DNA of 36,210 bases from Marinactinospora thermotolerans DSM 45154 (GTDB taxonomy: Bacteria > Actinomycetota > Actinomycetes > Streptosporangiales > Streptosporangiaceae): contig NZ_FUWS01000023.1 in NCBI RefSeq assembly GCF_900167435.1, positions 1 through 36,210 on the forward strand, read 5' to 3'. Of the stretch, positions 23,565 through 32,477 are shown piece by piece. The notes under the pieces were generated by a model that was given only the letters and a program-made list of their open reading frames with translations, ran no database searches and was not told the origin of the DNA. The position numbers and the translations under genes are program-made. Positions within the stretch are counted from its first letter, which is position 1, and each line of letters opens with the position of its first letter.

Positions 23565-23627
23565 GGAGATTATCACTGCATTATTCGCGATAGCGATACG
23601 CATTCGGAGACAGTGCGCGGATAATCC
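23565..23627. promoter_or_regulatory. AT-rich nested inverted repeats upstream of the globin gene
   Basis: GATTATC-ACTG (23568-23578) is mirrored by CAGT (23611-23614) and GATAATC (23620-23626). Between them is TCGC-GATA-GCGA (about 23586-23597). This is the most AT-rich part of the 641-bp gap 23372-24012 and lies about 200 bp upstream of the globin gene. Probably a promoter/operator for the globin gene or the divergent ABC operon. A GC-rich inverted repeat CTCCGG...CCGGAG follows near 23700; no gene is seen in the gap. Confidence 0.4.
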
Positions 23628-23948
23628 GACGTTTCCAAAGCTGAGATCCCAACAGAACGATGTCTTCGGAAGGGGGAAATCGGTGGGCGATCCTCCGGAA
23701 TCGTACCGGAGCGTGCGGTAACCGTGTCCCCACCTGCCGTGACGGCGCCCTCTGGTGGGGGCGGACGGCGGTGGGGCGTCGCCCGTGACCTCGGTCGAGG
23801 GGCGTCCCCGACGGTGGGTGTGACGTAGGCGACAGGGCCTGTTTCGGTGTCCCGCGCCAGGGGCGAGGACCCTGGTGGCTGGGGGATCTGGCCGTTGTTT
23901 TGCTGTTTTGCGTGGAATGCGAAGAAAATCGACTGGTCCGCTCCGAAG

Positions 23949-23965
23949 CGTTCGGGAAACGAACG
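23949..23965. promoter_or_regulatory. Inverted repeat CGTTCG-N5-CGAACG before the ABC operon
   Basis: Perfect 6-bp arms at 23949-23954 and 23960-23965 around GGAAA, 47 bp before the start of the binding-protein gene. Its position suits an operator or a leader hairpin. No regulator gene is adjacent. Confidence 0.4.
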
Positions 23966-24012
23966 AGGTGGTCCAGGACGCGCGACGGGGACGGAAAGCT
24001 TCGGAGGTGATG

Positions 24013-25005
24013 ATGAGGTCAGGCCGGAAACGGCGGCCATGGGCGATCCTGGCGGCCTGCGGGCTGCTGCTCGCCGGATGCACCAACGGGGAGATGCCCG
24101 CCGGGACGGGGGCCGCGGCACCGGTGCCGGCGGAACTCGCCGACGGCCCGTTGACCATGGCGGTCGTCAGCCACGCCAAACCCGGTGACGCCTTCTGGGA
24201 GGTGGTCAAGAGCGGCGCGGAGCAGGCGGGGACGGAACTCGACGTCGCCGTCGAGTACGCGGGCGACCCCGATCCCGTCCAGCAGACCCAGCTCATCGAC
24301 AACGCGGTCGCCCGGGGGGTGGACGGCCTCATCGTCTCCATGGCCAACCCCGAAGGGGTCAAGGCCGGGGTCGAACGCGCGGTCGCGGCGGGCATCCCCG
24401 TCATCACCATCAACTCCGGCCTGGAGGAGTCCGCCGACTACGGCGCGATCACCCACGTCGGGCAGAGCGAACGGATGGCCGGCGCGGCGGCCGGCGAGGC
24501 GTTCGCCGACGCCGGGGCCACCAAACTCGTCTGCGTCATCCACGAGGCCGGCAACGTCGGCCTGGAGGAGCGGTGCGGCGGGGCGCGCGACGCCTTCCCC
24601 GGCGAGGTGGAGAACCTCCAGGTGGACATCTCCAACACGGCCGACGCCCGCAGCACCATCCGCAACAAGCTGATGTCGGACGACGAGGTGGACGGCGTCC
24701 TCGCGCTCAACCAGGCCATCGCGGTCGCCGCCGTCGGCGCGGCCGACGACGCCGGGAGCGACGTGGGGATCGGCACCTTCGACGTCTCCACCGACATCAC
24801 CGACGCCATCGCCTCCGGCGACCTGCTGTTCGCCGTGGACCAGCAGCCCTACGTCCAGGGCTACCTTCCGGTGACCCTGCTCGCCCTCAAGGCGCGCAAC
24901 GGCAACGAGGTCGGCGCGGGGGAGCCGGTGTACTCGGGGCCGGCGCTGGTCACCAAGGACAACGTCGATCAGGTCAGCGCCTTCACGGAACGGGGGACCC
25001 GGTGA
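24013..25005 (+). CDS. Sugar ABC transporter substrate-binding lipoprotein (330 aa)
   Basis: Extracytoplasmic binding protein of the type 1 periplasmic (RbsB/Frc-like) fold. Signal: basic RKRRP, hydrophobic core, lipobox LAGC with lipidated Cys23. Family features: [48 protein letters not shown], and a hinge-side segment [20 protein letters not shown], then [18 protein letters not shown] 24013 is chosen because GGAGG lies 5 nt upstream; ATG 24010 is too close to it. First gene of a three-gene importer, overlapping the permease by one base (TGATG). The ligand is probably a pentose, hexose or cyclitol; sequence does not tell which. Confidence 0.9.
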   Translation: MRSGRKRRPWAILAACGLLLAGCTNGEMPAGTGAAAPVPAELADGPLTMAVVSHAKPGDAFWEVVKSGAEQAGTELDVAVEYAGDPDPVQQTQLIDNAVARGVDGLIVSMANPEGVKAGVERAVAAGIPVITINSGLEESADYGAITHVGQSERMAGAAAGEAFADAGATKLVCVIHEAGNVGLEERCGGARDAFPGEVENLQVDISNTADARSTIRNKLMSDDEVDGVLALNQAIAVAAVGAADDAGSDVGIGTFDVSTDITDAIASGDLLFAVDQQPYVQGYLPVTLLALKARNGNEVGAGEPVYSGPALVTKDNVDQVSAFTERGTR

Positions 25006-26156
25006 TGGGTACGAGCACGGGCGCGGCCGAGCCCCTTCCCGGCGCGCGGCGCCCGACGGTTCCGCGGGCCTCGCTGCGGGTCCGCCTGCTGCGCCGTCCC
25101 GAGGTGGGCGCGCTGGCCGCGGCGGTGGCCGTCTTCGTCTTCTTCTCCCTGGTCACCGACACCTTCCTGACACCGCAGGGGGTCGCCACCTGGCTGGAGT
25201 CGGCGGCGCTGTTCGGGATCATGGCGGTCGCGGTGTCCATGCTGATGATCGGCGGCGAGTTCGACCTGTCGACCGGTGTCATGGTCGGCTCCACCGGGCT
25301 GCTCACCGGGGTGCTCGCGACCCACGCCGGCGTCAACGTCTGGGTCGCGGTCGTGGTGTCCCTGGTCGCGGCGCTGGCGGTCGGCCTGGTCAACGGCCTG
25401 CTGGTGGTGCGCACCGGGCTGCCGAGCTTCATCGTCACGCTCGGCACCTTCTTCGTCCTCCAGGGGCTCAACCTGGCCCTGACCAAGGCCGTCACCGGCC
25501 AGGTGGCGGTGCAGGGCATGACCGGCGCCGCCGGGTTCTGGGACGCCCGCTGGCTGTTCGGGTCGAGCATGCGCCTGGGGCCGGCCACCTTCCAGGTGTC
25601 GATCCTGTGGTGGGCGCTGTTCACCGCGGCCTGCACCTGGGTGCTGTTGCGCACCCGCGCGGGCAATTGGATCTTCGCCGCGGGCGGGGAGGCGCGCAGC
25701 GCCCGGCACAGCGGCGTCCCGGTCCTGCGGACCAAGGTCGGCCTGTTCGCGTTGACGGCGTTCGCGGGCTGGCTCGTGGGCATGCTGTCGCTGTTCCGTA
25801 CCACCACGGTCCAGGCGTCCACCGGCGTGGGCGTGGAGTTCGTCTACATCATCTGCGCCGTCGTCGGCGGCTGTCTGCTGACCGGCGGGTTCGGGTCGGC
25901 GATCGGGGGCGCGCTGGGCGCGCTCATCTACGGCATGACCTACCAGGGCATCGTGTTCGCCGGTTGGGACAACAACTGGCTCAAGGCGTTCCTGGGGGTG
26001 ATGCTGCTGGCCGCGGTGGCGGTCAACACCTCGGTGCGGCGCCGGGCGCACACCGCCGGCGCGGCGCGGACCGCGCGGACCAGCCCGCACGTTGCGGCCG
26101 CCGGCGGGTCTCCCGGCGGGGCGGCCCTCGACCCGGAAGGCGAGGTGCGGCGGTGA
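25005..26156 (+). CDS. Sugar ABC transporter permease (383 aa)
   Basis: Membrane subunit of the RbsC/FrcC/XylH type (BPD_transp_2). About ten hydrophobic segments run from about 38 ([15 protein letters not shown]) to about 350. The conserved [13 protein letters not shown] segment near 83-95 and [21 protein letters not shown] are family hallmarks. Another is [25 protein letters not shown]. The N-terminal 30 and C-terminal ~40 residues are cytoplasmic, Arg/Ala-rich. ATG 25005 overlaps the stop of the binding-protein gene; its own stop overlaps the ATPase start (GTGA), so all three subunits are translationally coupled. Confidence 0.92.
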   Translation: MGTSTGAAEPLPGARRPTVPRASLRVRLLRRPEVGALAAAVAVFVFFSLVTDTFLTPQGVATWLESAALFGIMAVAVSMLMIGGEFDLSTGVMVGSTGLLTGVLATHAGVNVWVAVVVSLVAALAVGLVNGLLVVRTGLPSFIVTLGTFFVLQGLNLALTKAVTGQVAVQGMTGAAGFWDARWLFGSSMRLGPATFQVSILWWALFTAACTWVLLRTRAGNWIFAAGGEARSARHSGVPVLRTKVGLFALTAFAGWLVGMLSLFRTTTVQASTGVGVEFVYIICAVVGGCLLTGGFGSAIGGALGALIYGMTYQGIVFAGWDNNWLKAFLGVMLLAAVAVNTSVRRRAHTAGAARTARTSPHVAAAGGSPGGAALDPEGEVRR

Positions 26157-26962
26157 GCGGCGTGGACGGCGCCCCGCGCGGCGGCGAGGTGATCATCGAG
26201 GCCCGCCGTATCGGAAAGGACTACGGCAACGTCACCGCCCTGGCCGACGTCTCGACGACGGTGCGGGCCGGCGAGGTGACGTGCGTGCTCGGCGACAACG
26301 GCGCCGGCAAGTCGACGTTCATCAAGGTCCTGTCCGGCGTGCACCGCCACGACCACGGCGAGCTCGTCGTGGACGGCGAGCCGGTCGTGTTCGACGGGCC
26401 GCGGGCCGCGCTGGAGCGCGGCATCGCAACGGTCCACCAGGACCTCGCGATGGTGCCGCTGATGCCGATCTGGCGGAACTTCTTCCTGGGCTCCGAGCTC
26501 ACCCGGGGGCGCGGGCCGCTGCGCCGGCTCGACGTGGCGCGGATGCGCGCCATCACGCGGGCGGAGCTGCTGCGCATGGGCATCGACCTGCGCGACGTGG
26601 ACCAGCCGGTGGGCACCCTGTCGGGCGGGGAGCGCCAGTCCGTGGCGATCGCGCGCGCGGTCCACTTCGGCGCGCGCGTGCTGATCCTGGACGAGCCGAC
26701 CGCGGCGCTCGGGGTGAAGCAGGCCGGGGTGGTGCTGCGCTACATCGTCGGGGCGCGGGAGCGCGGCCTGGGGGTCGTGTTCATCACCCACAATCCGCAC
26801 CACGCCCACCCGGTGGGGGACCGTTTCCTGCTGCTCAACCGGGGGCGCAGCCTCGGCGACTTCGCCAGGGGCGAGGTGGACCGCGCGGAGCTGGTCCACC
26901 TGATGTCCGGCGGCGCGGAGCTCGACGAGCTGGCCCACGAGTTGGACCGGGACCGCTCCTGA
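26153..26962 (+). CDS. Sugar ABC transporter ATPase, single domain (269 aa)
   Basis: Drives import by the adjacent permease. Walker A is GDNGAGKS (47-54), Q-loop Gln96 in VHQDLAMV, signature LSGGE (156-160), Walker B LILDEP with catalytic Glu181, and H-loop His213 in ITHN. All catalytic residues are intact. It has one nucleotide-binding domain, like FrcA, and not two as in RbsA/XylG/MglA; the transporter should therefore contain two copies of this subunit. GTG 26153 overlaps the permease stop by four bases. No regulator or metabolic gene is attached to the operon. Confidence 0.92.
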   Translation: MSGVDGAPRGGEVIIEARRIGKDYGNVTALADVSTTVRAGEVTCVLGDNGAGKSTFIKVLSGVHRHDHGELVVDGEPVVFDGPRAALERGIATVHQDLAMVPLMPIWRNFFLGSELTRGRGPLRRLDVARMRAITRAELLRMGIDLRDVDQPVGTLSGGERQSVAIARAVHFGARVLILDEPTAALGVKQAGVVLRYIVGARERGLGVVFITHNPHHAHPVGDRFLLLNRGRSLGDFARGEVDRAELVHLMSGGAELDELAHELDRDRS

Positions 26963-27079
26963 CCCCTCCCGGGGTGCCGGCCGCGTGGTCCGGCCCCGCC
27001 TTCCGGCAGGTGGGAGGGGGTGGCAGCGCGGCCCACAAGAATTACCGAACCTCGTTCTACTCGGAGGAGGGGGAGTCGG

Positions 27080-27085
27080 TAGAGT
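27080..27085 (+). promoter_or_regulatory. -10 box TAGAGT of the SDR gene (leaderless start)
   Basis: TAGAGT ends 7 nt before ATG 27093 and no usable ribosome site lies between. A GAAC-N3-GTTC palindrome sits just upstream (27047-27057). Confidence 0.45.
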
Positions 27086-27092
27086 GCCGCGC

Positions 27093-27866
27093 ATGGAGCT
27101 GAATGGAGTAGCCGCCCTCGTCACCGGCGGGGCGAGCGGGCTGGGAGAGGCCACCGTCAGGGAACTCGCCGCGGCGGGGGCCACCGTCGTCATCGCCGAC
27201 CTCAACGCCGAGCGCGGTGCGGCCCTGGCCGAGGAGGTCGCGGGCGTCTTCGTCGCCACCGACGTCTCCGACGAGGAACAGGTCCAGGCCGCGGTGGACG
27301 CCGCCGTCGCCACCGGGCGACCGCTGCGCGTCGCGGTGTCGTGCGCCGGCATCGGCTGGGCGACCCGCACCGTCAACCGCGACGGGGTCCCCCACGACCT
27401 GGCCTCCTACAAGAAGGTCATCGACGTCAACCTGATCGGAACGTTCAACCTCGTCCGCCTGGCGGCCGCGGCCATGGCCGCCACCGAACCGGTCAACGAG
27501 GACGGCGAGCGCGGGGCCATCGTCAACACCGCGTCCCTGGCCGGGATCGAAGGACAGATCGGCCAGATCGCCTACTCCTCCTCCAAGGGCGGCATCATCG
27601 GCATGACCGTCCCCGCCGCCCGCGACCTCGCCGCCATCGGCGTGCGCGTCAACACGGTCGCGCCCGGCATCCTCGACACCCCCATCTACGGCCAGGGTCC
27701 CGAGGCCGAGGCGTTCAAGGAGCGGCTGGCCGCCCCGGTCCCCTTCCCCAAGCGCCTGGGCACCCCCGGGGAGTTCGCCAAGCTGGTCCGCGCGCTGCTC
27801 GAGATCAGCTACATCAACGCCGAGGTCGTCCGCATCGACGGCGGCCTGCGGATGCAGCCGAAGTAG
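27093..27866 (+). CDS. Short-chain dehydrogenase, 3-hydroxyacyl-CoA dehydrogenase type 2-like (257 aa)
   Basis: NAD-dependent classical SDR. The Rossmann motif TGGASGLG is at 11-18; Asp36 after the second strand (VVIADLN) predicts NAD preference. Catalytic Ser148 (IVNTASLAG), Tyr161 and Lys165 (YSSSK) are present. The C-terminal [25 protein letters not shown] and [11 protein letters not shown] resemble human HSD17B10 and bacterial FabG-like 3-hydroxyacyl-CoA dehydrogenases. Probable role: oxidation of 3-hydroxyacyl-CoA in beta-oxidation or branched-chain acyl catabolism. It is followed after 10 bp by an enoyl-CoA hydratase, which supports this. The mRNA appears leaderless. Confidence 0.88.
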   Translation: MELNGVAALVTGGASGLGEATVRELAAAGATVVIADLNAERGAALAEEVAGVFVATDVSDEEQVQAAVDAAVATGRPLRVAVSCAGIGWATRTVNRDGVPHDLASYKKVIDVNLIGTFNLVRLAAAAMAATEPVNEDGERGAIVNTASLAGIEGQIGQIAYSSSKGGIIGMTVPAARDLAAIGVRVNTVAPGILDTPIYGQGPEAEAFKERLAAPVPFPKRLGTPGEFAKLVRALLEISYINAEVVRIDGGLRMQPK

Positions 27867-27876
27867 GGAGGTTCCC

Positions 27877-28641
27877 GTGTCCGACGAGGTTCTCTACACG
27901 ACCGAGGACGGCGTCGCCGTCATCACCATCAACCGGCCGCAGGCCAGGAACGCGGTCAACGCCGCGGTCGCCCGCGCCGTCGCCGAGGCGCTGGACGACC
28001 TCGACGCCCGCCGTGACCTGTCCGTGGGCATCATCACCGGCGCGGGCGGCACGTTCTGCGCGGGCATGGACCTCAAGGCGTTCATGCGCGGCGAGGTGCC
28101 CCACGTCGAGGGGCGCGGCTTCGCCGGCCTGGTGCAGCGTCCGCCCCGCAAGCCGCTGATCGCCGCGGTCGAGGGGTACGCGCTGGCCGGAGGGTTCGAG
28201 GTGGTGCTCTCCAGCGACCTCGTGGTCGCCGCCGAGGACGCCAGGTTCGGCATCCCCGAGGTCAAGCGCGGCCTGGTGGCCGGCGCCGGGGGCCTGCTGC
28301 GCCTGCACCACCGCATCCCGCGCAACATCGCCATGGAGCTCGCCCTGACCGGCGACTTCGTCGACGCCGGGCGCATGGCCGAACTGGGCCTGGTCAACCG
28401 GGTCACCCCCTCCGGCGGGGCGCTGGAGGGGGCGCGGGAGCTCGCGGCCGCGATCGCGGCCAACGCGCCCCTCGCGCTGGCGGCGTCCAAGCGGGTCATC
28501 GTCGAGGCCGACGACTGGCCCGGCGCCGAGCGCTGGGAGCGCCAGAGCGACATCATCGGCCCGATCTTCGCCAGCCATGACGCGATGGAGGGCGCGGCGG
28601 CGTTCGCCGAGAAGCGCCCGCCCCGCTGGAAGGGCGAGTGA
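27877..28641 (+). CDS. Enoyl-CoA hydratase/isomerase, crotonase family (254 aa)
   Basis: Hydrates 2-enoyl-CoA to 3-hydroxyacyl-CoA. Oxyanion-hole segments are GGTFCAGMDLKAF (about 58-69) and EGYALAGGFEVVLSSDLVVAAE (about 99-120). Both catalytic glutamates of rat mitochondrial crotonase seem present: Glu128 in FGIPEVKRGL and Glu154 in AMELALTG. This favours true hydratase activity over other crotonase chemistry. GTG 27877 follows GGGAGG. It is co-transcribed with the SDR, the next enzyme in the pathway, and ends before a strong palindromic terminator. Confidence 0.9.
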   Translation: MSDEVLYTTEDGVAVITINRPQARNAVNAAVARAVAEALDDLDARRDLSVGIITGAGGTFCAGMDLKAFMRGEVPHVEGRGFAGLVQRPPRKPLIAAVEGYALAGGFEVVLSSDLVVAAEDARFGIPEVKRGLVAGAGGLLRLHHRIPRNIAMELALTGDFVDAGRMAELGLVNRVTPSGGALEGARELAAAIAANAPLALAASKRVIVEADDWPGAERWERQSDIIGPIFASHDAMEGAAAFAEKRPPRWKGE

Positions 28642-28659
28642 CCCTCGCCGTCCCCTTTC

Positions 28660-28691
28660 CCGGGCGGGGCCGCGCACGCGGCCCCGCCCGG
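28660..28691 (+). terminator. 32-bp palindromic terminator
   Basis: Perfect 15-bp arms, 28660-28674 (CCGGGCGGGGCCGCG) and 28677-28691, separated by CA, 18 bp after the hydratase stop. No U tract. It separates the SDR/hydratase operon from the permease gene. Confidence 0.7.
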
Positions 28692-28774
28692 CCGCGTCCG
28701 GGGGCCGGACGGGCCGGCCGATCCGCGGTGTCGCGCACGGCCCAGGTTACGGGGAAGCGCGGCGCCGGGAGGTT

Positions 28775-28900
28775 ACCCTGACCGTGGGCTCCGCCGGAGC
28801 CCGTCCGGCCCGCGCTTCCGCGCGGGCCTGCGCGGAAGCGCGCGCCCACGGCCGCGCCTCCAGTGATGCGGAGCCCGCGGGCGAAGCGGCACCCGCGGGC
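28775..28900 (+). promoter_or_regulatory. Structured leader with mutually exclusive hairpins before the permease gene
   Basis: TACCCT (about 28774-28779) is a possible -10 box. The downstream leader can fold two ways. State A: CCGTGGGC (28782-28789) pairs with GCCCACGG (28844-28851), enclosing a 12-bp helix between 28811-28822 and 28831-28842. State B: GGGCTCC/GGAGCCC (28786-28802) and GGCCCGCGC/GCGCGGGCC (28807-28828) form two local hairpins using the same bases. A further hairpin GCCCGCGGG/CCCGCGGGC is at 28873-28900. This resembles an attenuator or riboswitch, but matches no known class I can name. No gene lies in 28642-29006. Confidence 0.4.
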
Positions 28901-29006
28901 CGACCCCCACCCGTCAGGGCATGGCCGAGCGCCGGTGACCCACCGGAGCGGCCGCCGTCGGTCCCACGTGTTCCCACTCCGTGCCCCACGAGGGATGAGG
29001 AACCGG

Positions 29007-30461
29007 ATGAGTGGACAGACGATGCCGCGCGACGGGGGGACGCCCGTCCCGCCCACGGACGCCGGCGACGCCGGGTACAGCAAGTCGCTGAGGGCCCGCC
29101 ACATCAACATGATCGCGATCGGGGGAGCGATCGGGACGGGCCTGTTCCTGGGCGCCGGCGGGCGGCTGCACGACGCGGGGCCGGTGCTCGCGCTGGTCTA
29201 CGCGGTGTGCGGGGTGTTCGCGTTCTTCGTCGTCCGGGCGCTGGGCGAACTGATCCTGCACCGGCCCTCCTCGGGCTCCTTCGTCTCCTACGCCCGGGAG
29301 TTCATGGGGGAGAAGGGCGCCTATGCCGGCGGCTGGCTGTACTTCCTCAACTGGGGCACCACCGGCGTCGCCGACATCACCGCGATCGCGATGTACACGC
29401 ACTACTGGGCGGTGTTCAGTGACGTCCCGCAGTGGGTGCTGGCGTTGGCCGCGCTGGCGGTGGTGCTCGCCGTCAACATGATCTCGGTGCGGATCTTCGG
29501 CGAGATGGAGTTCTGGTTCGCCATCGTCAAGGTCGCCGCGCTCGTCGCCTTCATGCTCGTGGGTGTCGGGCTCCTGGTGGCCGGTCACGACGTCGGCGGA
29601 CACGACAGCGGCCCGCACCTGCTGGTGGCGGACGGCCTGCTGCCCAACGGGCTGCTGCCGGTGGTGCTGGTGGTGCAGGGCATCGTGTTCGCCTACGCCG
29701 CGGTGGAGCTGGTCGGCGTCGCCGCGGGCGAGACGGCCGAACCCGAACGGATCATGCCCCGGGCGATCAACTCGATCATGTGGCGGATCGGGGTCTTCTA
29801 CGTCGGATCGGTGCTGCTGCTGGCGATGCTGCTCCCGCACGGTGCCTACACCGCGGGGGAGAGCCCGTTCGTGACGGTCCTGACCGAGCTGGGGGTTCCG
29901 GCCGCGGACGACGTCATGAACCTGGTGGTCCTCACCGCGGCGATGTCGAGCCTCAACTCCGGCCTGTACTCCACCGGCCGGATCCTGCGGTCGATGGCGG
30001 TGGCGGGGTCGGCTCCGCGGTTCGCCGGTGTGATGAGCCGCAGCCGGGTCCCCTACGGCGGCATCCTGATGACCTCGGGGGTGTGTGTTCTGGGGGTGGG
30101 GTTGAACTACGCGGTCCCGGCCCGCGCGTTCGAGATCGTGCTGAACTTCGCCGCCATCGGCATCCTCAGCACCTGGGGCATGATCATGCTGTGCCACCTG
30201 CTGTTCTGGCGTCAGGCGCGCGCGGGCCTGGTGGAGCGGCCCGTCTACCGGCTGCCGGCGGCGCCGTGGACGACGCTGGCCACGCTGGGCTTCTTCGCGG
30301 TGGTGCTGTTCTTGATGTGGCTGGACGAGGAGGCCGGGCGGGCGACGGTCATGTGCGTGCCCGTCATCGCGGCGGGGCTGGTCGCCGGCTGGTTCGTGGT
30401 GCGCGGCCGGGTGCGGGCGGTCGCGGCCGGTGAACGGGAGGCGCTGCCGGAACCGGGCTGA
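29007..30461 (+). CDS. Amino acid permease, APC superfamily (AnsP/GABA-permease-like, 484 aa)
   Basis: Proton-coupled amino acid importer of the AAT family with about 12 membrane segments. TM1 holds the substrate-binding signature [17 protein letters not shown] (about 35-51). Then come [20 protein letters not shown] and [19 protein letters not shown], then [29 protein letters not shown], all typical of L-asparagine/GABA-type permeases. ATG 29007 has GAGG at 6-nt spacing; ATG 28995 is too close to its purine tract. It appears to be a single gene with a long structured leader. Substrate assignment to asparagine is tentative. Confidence 0.88.
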   Translation: MSGQTMPRDGGTPVPPTDAGDAGYSKSLRARHINMIAIGGAIGTGLFLGAGGRLHDAGPVLALVYAVCGVFAFFVVRALGELILHRPSSGSFVSYAREFMGEKGAYAGGWLYFLNWGTTGVADITAIAMYTHYWAVFSDVPQWVLALAALAVVLAVNMISVRIFGEMEFWFAIVKVAALVAFMLVGVGLLVAGHDVGGHDSGPHLLVADGLLPNGLLPVVLVVQGIVFAYAAVELVGVAAGETAEPERIMPRAINSIMWRIGVFYVGSVLLLAMLLPHGAYTAGESPFVTVLTELGVPAADDVMNLVVLTAAMSSLNSGLYSTGRILRSMAVAGSAPRFAGVMSRSRVPYGGILMTSGVCVLGVGLNYAVPARAFEIVLNFAAIGILSTWGMIMLCHLLFWRQARAGLVERPVYRLPAAPWTTLATLGFFAVVLFLMWLDEEAGRATVMCVPVIAAGLVAGWFVVRGRVRAVAAGEREALPEPG

Positions 30462-30590
30462 CCGGGGCGGGGCGCTCCACCCGCGCGGCCGTGCCTGGTC
30501 GGGCGAAGGACGGGGCGGGCCACCACCGTGTCGAAGGGGCCTCCACGCGCCGGCCCGCGCGTCTCGGGCCGCATTGGGCGCTCCACCCTC

Positions 30591-30619
30591 TTGACCGTGA
30601 GGTGGCTCACAGACAAGGT
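30591..30619 (+). promoter_or_regulatory. fadD promoter with palindrome between -35 and -10
   Basis: TTGACC (30591-30596), a 17-bp spacer and CAAGGT (30614-30619) form a good sigma-70-type promoter; transcription should begin at about the ATG at 30627. The spacer contains GTGAG-GTGG-CTCAC (30597-30610), placed to let a repressor block polymerase. Confidence 0.55.
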
Positions 30620-30626
30620 GGCCGTT

Positions 30627-32276
30627 ATGCAACGTCTTTCCTACGCCAGTGGGACATCGGACTTCCCGCTCCTGGGCGAGACCATCGGGGAGAACCTGCG
30701 GCGCGTGGCGGAGCGTTTCGGCGAGCGCGACGCCCTCGTCGAGTACGCCACCGGCCGCCGCTGGACCTACGCGCACTTCGACGCCGCGGTGGACGAGATG
30801 GCCAAGGGCCTGATCGCGTCCGGGGTCGCGCCCGGCGACCGGGTGGGCATCTGGTCGCCCAACTGCGCCGAGTGGGTCATCACGCAGTACGCCGCGGCCC
30901 GGGCGGGGGCCATCCTGGTCAACCTCAATCCGGCCTACCGCACGCATGAGCTGGCCTACGCGCTGCGGCAGTCGGGGACCTCGCTGCTCGTCTCGGCCAC
31001 CGAGTTCAAGACCAGCGACTACCGCCGCATGGTCGAGGAGGTCCGGCCGGACTGCCCGCAGCTGCGCGAGGTCGTCCACATCGGCACCCCCGACTGGGCG
31101 GAGCTGATCGCCCGGGGCCGCGCCCTCGACGACGGCGAGCTGCGCGCCCGCGAGGCGGCGCTGTCCTGCGACGACCCGGTGGACATCCAGTACACCTCGG
31201 GGACGACGGGCACGCCCAAGGGGGCGACGCTGACCCATCACAACATCCTCAACAACGGGTTCTCCGTCACCGAGCTGCTGGGCACCACCGAGCACGACCG
31301 CTTCTGCGTGCCGGTGCCCTTCTACCACTGTTTCGGGATGGTCATGGCCAACCTCGGCATCACCTCGCACGGGGCGTGCATCGTGATCCCGGCGCCGGTC
31401 TTCGACGCCGCGGCCACCCTGGCGGCGGTCCAGGCCGAACGCTGCACCGCCCTGTACGGGGTGCCGACGATGTTCATCGCCGAGCTCGACCACCCCGACT
31501 TCGCCTCCTACGACCTGTCGAGCCTGCGCACCGGGATCATGGCGGGTTCGCCGTGCCCGGTCGAGGTGATGAAGCGGGTGGTCCACGAGATGCACATGAG
31601 CGACGTGGCCATCTGCTACGGGATGACCGAGACGTCGCCGGTGTCCACCCAGACCCGGATCGACGACGACCTGGAGCGCCGCGTCTCCACGATCGGCCGG
31701 GTCGCCCCGCACATCGAGGTCAAGGTCGTCGATCCGGCGAACGGGCGCGTCCTGCCGCGCGGACAGGCCGGGGAGCTGTGCACCCGCGGCTACTCGGTCA
31801 TGCGCGGGTACTGGCGCGAGCCGGCCAAGACCGCCGAGGCCGTGGACGAGGCGGGGTGGATGCACACCGGTGACCTGGCGGTCATGCGGGAGGACGGCTA
31901 CCTCACCATCGTCGGCCGGATCAAGGACATGGTGATCCGGGGCGGCGAGAACATCTACCCGCGCGAGGTCGAGGAGTTCTTCCACGCCCACCCCGACATC
32001 GCCGACATCCAGGTGGTCGGGGTCCCCGACCCCAGGTACGGCGAGGAGCTGTGCGCGTGGGTACGCCTGCGCGCCGGCGCGCAACCTCTCGACGCGGCGG
32101 CGCTGCGGGACTTCGCGACCGGCCGCCTGTCCCACCACAAGATCCCGCGTTATGTGCTCGTCGTCGACGACTTCCCCATGACCGTCACCGGCAAGGTCCG
32201 CAAGGTGGAGATGCGCGAACGCTCCATCGCCCTGCTGGGGCTCGGGGACGCGTCGGCCGGTCCGGCCGCCTCCTGA
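30627..32276 (+). CDS. fadD: Fatty acyl-CoA synthetase, AMP-binding (549 aa)
   Basis: Activates a fatty or other carboxylic acid with ATP and CoA. ANL-superfamily motifs: P-loop [18 protein letters not shown] (about 188-205), [23 protein letters not shown] (A5), [36 protein letters not shown] (A7-A8), and catalytic Lys near the C-terminus in [12 protein letters not shown] (A10). All core residues are intact. Length fits medium/long-chain acyl-CoA synthetases. ATG 30627 is favoured by the promoter position (near-leaderless); AAGG at 30615-30618 could also act as a ribosome site. A hairpin terminator follows 8 bp after the stop. It can feed the acyl-CoA oxidase, hydratase and dehydrogenase in the same window. 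Confidence 0.92.
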   Translation: MQRLSYASGTSDFPLLGETIGENLRRVAERFGERDALVEYATGRRWTYAHFDAAVDEMAKGLIASGVAPGDRVGIWSPNCAEWVITQYAAARAGAILVNLNPAYRTHELAYALRQSGTSLLVSATEFKTSDYRRMVEEVRPDCPQLREVVHIGTPDWAELIARGRALDDGELRAREAALSCDDPVDIQYTSGTTGTPKGATLTHHNILNNGFSVTELLGTTEHDRFCVPVPFYHCFGMVMANLGITSHGACIVIPAPVFDAAATLAAVQAERCTALYGVPTMFIAELDHPDFASYDLSSLRTGIMAGSPCPVEVMKRVVHEMHMSDVAICYGMTETSPVSTQTRIDDDLERRVSTIGRVAPHIEVKVVDPANGRVLPRGQAGELCTRGYSVMRGYWREPAKTAEAVDEAGWMHTGDLAVMREDGYLTIVGRIKDMVIRGGENIYPREVEEFFHAHPDIADIQVVGVPDPRYGEELCAWVRLRAGAQPLDAAALRDFATGRLSHHKIPRYVLVVDDFPMTVTGKVRKVEMRERSIALLGLGDASAGPAAS

Positions 32277-32283
32277 CCGCCGT

Positions 32284-32314
32284 GGCGCCCCGCCAGGGCG
32301 GCGGGCGGGGCGCC
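32284..32314 (+). terminator. Hairpin terminator of fadD
   Basis: GGCGCCCCGCC (32284-32294) pairs with GGCGGGGCGCC (32304-32314), 9-nt loop, 8 bp after the fadD stop. Confidence 0.7.
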
Positions 32315-32435
32315 CCGGTTCACCGGCCGGGCGAGGGGAGGTCCGGAGCGGCTCCCAAGGCGACGGAGCAACGGTTGTGGGGACACCCCGTGACGAGGTG
32401 ACGTGAGCGGCGGGGAGCCGCCTGTCGGGGGTGTG

Positions 32436-32468
32436 CGCCGCAGGCCCCGGCTGCCGGGGCCTGCGGCG
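32436..32468 (-). terminator. Hairpin terminator of the HTH-UTRA gene
   Basis: Perfect 15-bp arms 32436-32450 (CGCCGCAGGCCCCGG) and 32454-32468 with a CTG loop, 9 bp beyond the stop of the minus-strand regulator gene. Together with 32284-32314 it insulates the convergent pair. Confidence 0.7.
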
Positions 32469-32477
32469 GTTGCGGGG

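Noticed and set aside
27047-27057. GAAC-N3-GTTC palindrome, LexA-box-like
   Set aside because: Actinobacterial LexA boxes need four bases between GAAC and GTTC. Here there are three, and the downstream SDR is not an SOS gene.
28914-32138. A 1074-codon open frame on the minus strand
   Set aside because: It runs antisense across the permease and fadD genes, has a His/Asp/Gly/Arg-rich translation and no motif. Long antisense frames are expected in DNA with G/C-rich third positions.
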